DNA from: Chloroflexota bacterium
Lineage (GTDB): Bacteria; Chloroflexota; Anaerolineae; Fen-1058
Assembly: GCA_016219235.1 (NCBI GenBank)
Contig: JACRBO010000405.1
Coordinates: forward strand, 1-8,647
DNA: 8,647 bases
Direction of reading: 5' to 3'
How positions within the stretch are numbered: the stretch's first letter is position 1; each line of letters opens with the position of its first letter. This document shows positions 5,795 through 8,647 of the stretch, piece after piece. The notes under the pieces are model-generated. The model was not told the origin of the DNA. It searched no databases and was given only the letters and a program-made list of their open reading frames with translations. The position numbers and the translations under genes were made by a program.

Positions 5795-6135
5795 ACCTGA
5801 ATATCTCCAGTCGGCGCCAACCCGCGTCGACGCGCCTCGTCACGTAGGGCCAGCATGATCGCGGGCATGTCCATGGTGCTGATACACATGCTGCGCGCAC
5901 GAGTCAACACACCGTCTGACCACAGCGTTTTGCTGGTCAGCACTTCGTCATCGTTCTGCAAAACCAATTGCAGCATCATTTCCAGGCTCAAATCTTCTTC
6001 AGCGGTGTGCGCGTGCTTGATGCAGTACGAGCAGCGCCCGCAGCGCCGCACGTCATAGCCGGTTGCCGCAAACACCAGCCCGCGCAAGGTATTGGGGGCC
6101 GGCGGTTTGCGTTGCGTAGCGGTCGTCTCTCCCAT
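5791..6135 (-). CDS. Small HdrC-like iron-sulfur protein, coupled to cooC
   Basis: A 114-residue protein resembling the HdrC/4Fe-4S dicluster ferredoxin domain, but reduced. Numbered from the ATG at 6135, RRCGRCSYC gives C32, C35 and C38 in CxxCxxC spacing, without the usual fourth Cys followed by Pro. The C-terminal half keeps the HdrC-like helical pattern (LSLEMMLQLVLQNDDEVLTS, then MDMPAIMLALRDEARRRG) but has only one Cys, C84 in RSMCIST, where HdrC has a second full motif. The four cysteines could hold a single [4Fe-4S] cluster. A TTG three codons upstream (6144) is possible, but the ATG is better spaced from a GGGA. It overlaps cooC by four bases, so an electron-transfer or scaffold role in CODH metallocentre assembly is plausible (inference). 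A frameshifted paralogue lies upstream at 6586-6877. Confidence 0.7.
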   Translation of the reverse strand: MGETTATQRKPPAPNTLRGLVFAATGYDVRRCGRCSYCIKHAHTAEEDLSLEMMLQLVLQNDDEVLTSKTLWSDGVLTRARSMCISTMDMPAIMLALRDEARRRGLAPTGDIQV

Positions 6136-6153
6136 GTAGTTCAATCCCGTTTT

Positions 6154-6255
6154 CGGTAATCGGTCAATCGGTAATCGGTCAATCGGTGATCAGTCAATCG
6201 GTGATCGGTTGACCAGTTACCAGTTACCAATCACCAGTTACCAATCACCAATCAC
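6154..6255. repeat. Inverted array of degenerate heptamers between cupin and HdrC-like genes
   Basis: The left half alternates CGGTAAT- or CGGTGAT-type heptamers with CGGTCAAT-type octamers, giving a 15-bp repeat. The right half is pure heptamers (CAGTTAC and CAATCAC). The halves are approximate reverse complements about position 6209 and could form a long imperfect hairpin. It lies right after the cupin stop (6259, minus strand) and 18 bp before the HdrC-like start, so it may separate or modulate the two units. The units are related to those translated inside the glycosyltransferase at 906-1032. Confidence 0.85.
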
Positions 6256-6258
6256 GGC

Positions 6259-6585
6259 TCACGATCGAATCATCGTCAGCGCCATCTTGAATTTCGTCGT
6301 CGCGCTCACCGCGTGCGGCTGGTTCGCGGGCATGATGATCAGATCGCCCGCTGTCAGATCAAACGGCTGCCCGGCAATCGTGATGCGCGTCTCGCCGTCC
6401 AACACCTGCACCAGCGCATCATACGGCGCGGTGTGTTCGCTGAGTTCCTGCCCGGCATCAAAGGCGAACAGCGTCACTGTGCCCGTCTTCTGATTGATCA
6501 ACGTGCGGCTGACCACCGCCCCAGCCTGATAGCTCACCAGATCGACCGTGTGAAACACCGTCGCCAGCAGATCATCTTTGGCCAT
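6259..6585 (-). CDS. Small cupin-2 domain protein
   Basis: A 108-residue single cupin barrel. Motif 1 is degenerate: SEHTAPYDALVQVLDGE (residues 49-65) keeps H51 and the Gly-Glu turn but lacks the second His of the HxH metal site. Motif 2 is AGDLIIMPANQPHAV (79-93), keeping PxxxPH with H91, and the protein ends FKMALTMIRS. Small cupins with this EH.AP.DALVQVL signature are widespread; they may bind a metal or small ligand as sensors, and no reaction is established for them as far as I know. No signal peptide, so cytoplasmic. The start at 6585 follows AGGAGG at ideal spacing and directly abuts the TGA of the broken HdrC-like gene, so the two were once one transcription unit. It ends just before the heptamer array. 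Confidence 0.85.
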   Translation of the reverse strand: MAKDDLLATVFHTVDLVSYQAGAVVSRTLINQKTGTVTLFAFDAGQELSEHTAPYDALVQVLDGETRITIAGQPFDLTAGDLIIMPANQPHAVSATTKFKMALTMIRS

Positions 6586-6877
6586 TCAATCCTCCTGTTG
6601 TATCAGACCACACTGCAACGCTTCCGCGCGCAGCGCCGCTATCGCTGTGGCGAAATCCAATCGATTCGCATAAACCCGCTGCGCTTCAGGCAAGACCGGC
6701 CCAGCATAGGCCGGCAGATAGCGCAGACACGCTCGTCATTGACGCTGAGCCGCTGCACCCAGTGTTCCAGTCCGCCCGCTGCATCGTCACCGGCCACGCT
6801 AGAGCATAAACCACAGTGACAACACGGCACCCGTCCTGGCCGGTTGCCGCCAGCACCAGCGGACGCAAATTCGTCAT
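6586..6877 (-). pseudogene. Frameshifted paralogue of the HdrC-like iron-sulfur protein
   Basis: Three reading-frame segments, joined in order, give one protein of about 95 residues matching the intact HdrC-like gene at 5791-6135. The first frame reads MTNLRPLVLAATGQD (intact copy: NTLRGLVFAATGYD). The second reads RVPCCHCGLCSS, with the same CxxCxxC spacing as RRCGRCSYC, and continues to VQRLSVNDERV (intact: LQLVLQNDDEVL). The third reads RYLPAYAGPVLP and then LDFATAIAALRAEALQCGL (intact: MDMPAIMLALRDEARRRGL), ending TGA directly before the cupin ATG. Both shifts behave as a missing base, near 6833-6834 and 6723-6724. The fourth cysteine of the intact copy aligns with a Tyr (RVYANRLDF). Two sequencing errors are possible, but every other gene in the window reads cleanly, so a decayed gene is more likely. 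Confidence 0.7.
6591..6596 (-). promoter_or_regulatory. Strong ribosome binding site of the cupin
   Basis: On the minus strand AGGAGG stands five bases before the cupin ATG at 6585, inside the last codons of the frameshifted HdrC-like gene. The cupin can therefore be translated even though the upstream gene is broken. Confidence 0.85.
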
Positions 6878-6905
6878 GACTTAACCCGGCCTTCGTGCTG
6901 AAGTA

Positions 6906-6914
6906 ATTTTAGCA
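6906..6914 (-). promoter_or_regulatory. Candidate extended -10 promoter upstream of the broken HdrC-like gene and cupin
   Basis: On the minus strand TGCTAAAAT matches an extended -10 (TGn plus TAAAAT), about 29 bp before the ATG at 6877. The -35 position holds only a weak match (GTGTGA). If real, it would drive the cupin and perhaps read on into the HdrC-like-cooC unit, for which I see no closer promoter. The rest of 6878-7095 shows no gene. Confidence 0.4.
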
Positions 6915-6994
6915 GAGTTTGCGGAGTCTCACACGCACATACATTGCGCCGGCGTCGCTAGCTTGACATTGTTAGATTTCCTGACTTGCCGCAA

Positions 6995-7040
6995 GAGAAC
7001 GCAAAGAACACCAAAGAAAATTGGTCATCTTTGCGCTCTC
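6995..7040. repeat. Inverted repeat downstream of the CPBP gene
   Basis: Arms of 13 bp, GAGAACGCAAAGA and TCTTTGCGCTCTC, pair with one mismatch around a 20-base loop that itself holds CCAA/TTGG. It lies about 55 bp after the minus-strand CPBP stop at 7096 and before the candidate promoter at 6906-6914. It may act as a weak terminator or be another short-unit palindromic repeat; no clear T-run follows. Confidence 0.5.
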
Positions 7041-7095
7041 TGTGTTCTGCCCGTGTCCGCATCGCGGCGGGCCGCTGACTGTATCCAAGACCAGG

Positions 7096-7995
7096 CTAAA
7101 GGGTAGACGCCACAATCGCGTCGAAAATGACGTTGAGCAGCCAATGCGACAGGACCACCGGCCAGATCGATCGGACTGTGTAGGCCACCACGCCCGCCGC
7201 CAACCCCCAGGCCAGCGTGCCCCACAGTTCGGGCAGCGGCTTGCCCAAATGCCAAGCCGTGTACGATAACATCTGAATCAGCAGCGCGTATCGGCCAAAG
7301 AAAAACACACCGGGCACGCCCGCCTCGGTTCCGGCTGCCTGCCGATCGCGAATGCGCGCCAGCCCAAACAACAGGTAGCCGCGAAAGATAAACTCGATGG
7401 CGATAAAGAACGGTAGATAGGTCAGCTCATATATCGCGAATTGACCAACACTCGTGAACGGCCGGTAAAATGGGTACGTGGCGCGCATATCGGCATCACC
7501 GGTGGCAGCCAGAAACGGGATCAAGCCTAGCACCATCGCCACCACAAACGCCTGCACCGCCAATTTGCGCCGGCCCTTGGCGGGCAGCCCCAGGCCATAG
7601 GCGGCCAGGTCTTCTTTGAAGACCCGTTTGATCAAGAACATGGGCACCACGACGACCAATAGCGCGCCGGCCCAAAACGAGATGAGCTCATTGTCCCACG
7701 GCAGGCCGGGGATCAATTGCGGCCGTGCGCCAATCTCCACGCCGGGACCGCGCCAGCCCGGCACCACGATCGTGAGCAGTTCGAGGTTGCCATGAAATCC
7801 CCACAGCATCAGCAAGACGAACGCCGAGCCGAAGATTTGCGCCGTGCGCTCCATTCGAAACGCCCGCACGGCATTCCAGACAACTTTCAGCACAGTGGTG
7901 AATTTCGGCGCGGTGAGTTCTTCGTCGGTAACGCCTGTTTCAAAGACCTCATCGCGGACGCGCTTGAGTCGGAAAGCCAAAGTATTGGTTGCCAT
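7096..7995 (-). CDS. CPBP-family intramembrane protein (CAAX protease/Rce1-like fold)
   Basis: A 299-residue multi-pass membrane protein. A cytoplasmic N-terminus of about 50 residues precedes hydrophobic segments near 52-67, 105-122, 145-163, 186-214, 229-248 and 258-290. CPBP motifs are present: IEFIFRG (200-206) at the EExxxR position, AWHLGKPLPE (247-256) with H249, and SHWLLN (283-288) giving HxxxN with H284 and N288. Family members are intramembrane endopeptidases or, in bacteria, often of unknown function, including bacteriocin-immunity proteins. The first Glu of EExxxR is Ile200 here, so the catalytic water activator of Rce1 is absent; I recall the same change in the HxxKPxPE subgroup. 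The ATG is three bases after the upstream stop, with GGGGTGA before it, so it is co-transcribed with the epimerase-membrane gene and is the last gene of that unit. Confidence 0.85.
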   Translation of the reverse strand: MATNTLAFRLKRVRDEVFETGVTDEELTAPKFTTVLKVVWNAVRAFRMERTAQIFGSAFVLLMLWGFHGNLELLTIVVPGWRGPGVEIGARPQLIPGLPWDNELISFWAGALLVVVVPMFLIKRVFKEDLAAYGLGLPAKGRRKLAVQAFVVAMVLGLIPFLAATGDADMRATYPFYRPFTSVGQFAIYELTYLPFFIAIEFIFRGYLLFGLARIRDRQAAGTEAGVPGVFFFGRYALLIQMLSYTAWHLGKPLPELWGTLAWGLAAGVVAYTVRSIWPVVLSHWLLNVIFDAIVASTL

Positions 7996-7998
7996 GTC

Positions 7999-8647
7999 TC
8001 ACCCCAGTCGCAAACGTCGTTTATACAGTGTCAACAGCAGCGCATTGACGATGACGATGAACGCACCGCCCGCCAGCCCCAGAACCAGCGCCCGCCCGAT
8101 CGGATCCGTAATCCCGAACGGCCAGTCGGGCGCGAACACCCACTTGAAATTCGGGCTAAGGTTAAGGGCATTCAGCAGCTCAGCCGCTCCGGCCAGCACC
8201 GACCCGGTGAGGAATTGCACGGCCACACTCCGCGTCCGAAGCGCCATCGCCAACGAGCCAAGCGCTAGACCAAACGCGCCAAAGATGACGACCAACACGA
8301 GCCAACCCGGTTCGAAGTGATAGAACTTGCCCAGAGATGAAGTCAGTTCGATCAAGATACCCAGCCCGCTCGCCACGGTCAGATACTTCAGCCAGCGCAG
8401 CCTGGGGGTGTCCAGCGGCATGGCCCTCAGCTGCGCCTGTTCTTCATAGAAATGGCGTGTGGTCAGCCGCATCCCGCTTAACAGATCATGCTGCGCCTCC
8501 CAGCCAAAATCACGTTTGGCGCGCGATGGATCAGTCACCCAGAAATGCTCACTCAACTCGCGCACTTTGTCGCGTGTGACCGGTGGCCGTTCGCGATTGA
8601 ACTGGGCGATGAACTCGGCGACGGGCGCGGCGAGAGCCAACAGGCCG
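7999..8647 (-). CDS. SDR-epimerase C-terminus joined to a four-helix membrane domain, 5' end outside window
   Basis: The reading frame is open to the right edge (…GLLALAAPVAEFIAQFNR), so the true start lies beyond 8647; a TTG at 8640 is internal. The first 68 or so residues look like the C-terminal end of an NAD(P)-dependent epimerase / 3-beta-hydroxysteroid-dehydrogenase-type SDR: RPPVTRDKVRELSEHFWVTD, then SRAKRDFGWEAQHDLLSG. A charged linker leads to four hydrophobic segments (about YLTVASGLGILIELTSSLG, WLVLVVIFGAFGLALGSLA, QFLTGSVLAGAAELLNALN and ALVLGLAGGAFIVIVNALLL), ending in a basic tail, LYKRRLRLG. SDR epimerases are normally soluble, so a C-terminal membrane domain is unusual. It would place a nucleotide-sugar- or sterol-type dehydrogenase at the membrane. 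The stop is three bases before the CPBP gene. The substrate cannot be judged without the Rossmann part. Confidence 0.7.
   Translation of the reverse strand, partial: GLLALAAPVAEFIAQFNRERPPVTRDKVRELSEHFWVTDPSRAKRDFGWEAQHDLLSGMRLTTRHFYEEQAQLRAMPLDTPRLRWLKYLTVASGLGILIELTSSLGKFYHFEPGWLVLVVIFGAFGLALGSLAMALRTRSVAVQFLTGSVLAGAAELLNALNLSPNFKWVFAPDWPFGITDPIGRALVLGLAGGAFIVIVNALLLTLYKRRLRLG

Noticed and set aside
5196..5900. 234-codon minus-strand frame overlapping cooC
   Set aside because: It is an out-of-frame, Arg-rich shadow of cooC and the HdrC-like gene, without recognisable motifs.
6639..6877. Two separate small minus-strand genes of about 63 codons
   Set aside because: Read alone they are meaningless, but joined across two shifts they match the HdrC-like protein, so they are parts of one broken gene.

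Overview
The window looks like a chromosomal segment of an uncultured, anaerobic or facultative Chloroflexota-type bacterium (Anaerolineae-like); this is inference. The clues are moderately high GC, a lipoprotein with a long Thr/Pro/Glu linker of the kind common in that phylum, 'TGnTATNAT'-style promoter candidates, and several arrays of degenerate 7-8 bp units. The only metabolic clue is a pair of CooC-type nickel-chaperone ATPases, an HdrC-like iron-sulfur protein and a core-MetE-like methyltransferase. Together they hint that CO dehydrogenase / acetyl-CoA synthase (Wood-Ljungdahl) genes exist elsewhere in the genome; none is in the window.

Layout. (1) 1-1294, minus: a family-39-type membrane glycosyltransferase, open through the left edge, with three in-frame short-repeat arrays in its loops. 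(2) 1295-1478: divergent intergenic region, mostly a heptamer array, then a plus-strand promoter candidate and ribosome binding site. (3) 1479-3013, plus: a two-gene unit of a core-MetE/UroD-superfamily methyltransferase and a short one-domain asparaginase-like protein. (4) 3007-3077: a MITE-like palindromic element that supplies the stop codons of both convergent neighbours. (5) 3071-6135, minus: an HdrC-like small protein overlapping cooC by ATGA, then a hairpin, a lipoprotein serine hydrolase, and a second cooC paralogue. (6) 6154-6255: an inverted heptamer array. (7) 6259-6877, minus: a cupin preceded by a frameshifted paralogue of the HdrC-like gene. (8) 6878-7095: spacer with one promoter candidate and one inverted repeat. 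(9) 7096-8647, minus: a CPBP-family membrane protein and, upstream, the end of a protein joining an SDR-epimerase C-terminus to a four-helix membrane domain, open through the right edge.

How it fits together. The HdrC-like protein and its CooC are translationally coupled and probably act in CODH metallocentre assembly. The second CooC has the sequence style of the acetyl-CoA-synthase-associated branch (AcsF-like). The methyltransferase could pass a corrinoid-bound methyl group to homocysteine. No rRNA, tRNA, CRISPR array or transposase was seen, and no gene-free stretch exceeds about 220 bp. The most unusual signals are the repeat arrays tolerated in frame inside a membrane protein, the palindromic element that ends two genes at once, and the intact/broken pair of HdrC-like genes.
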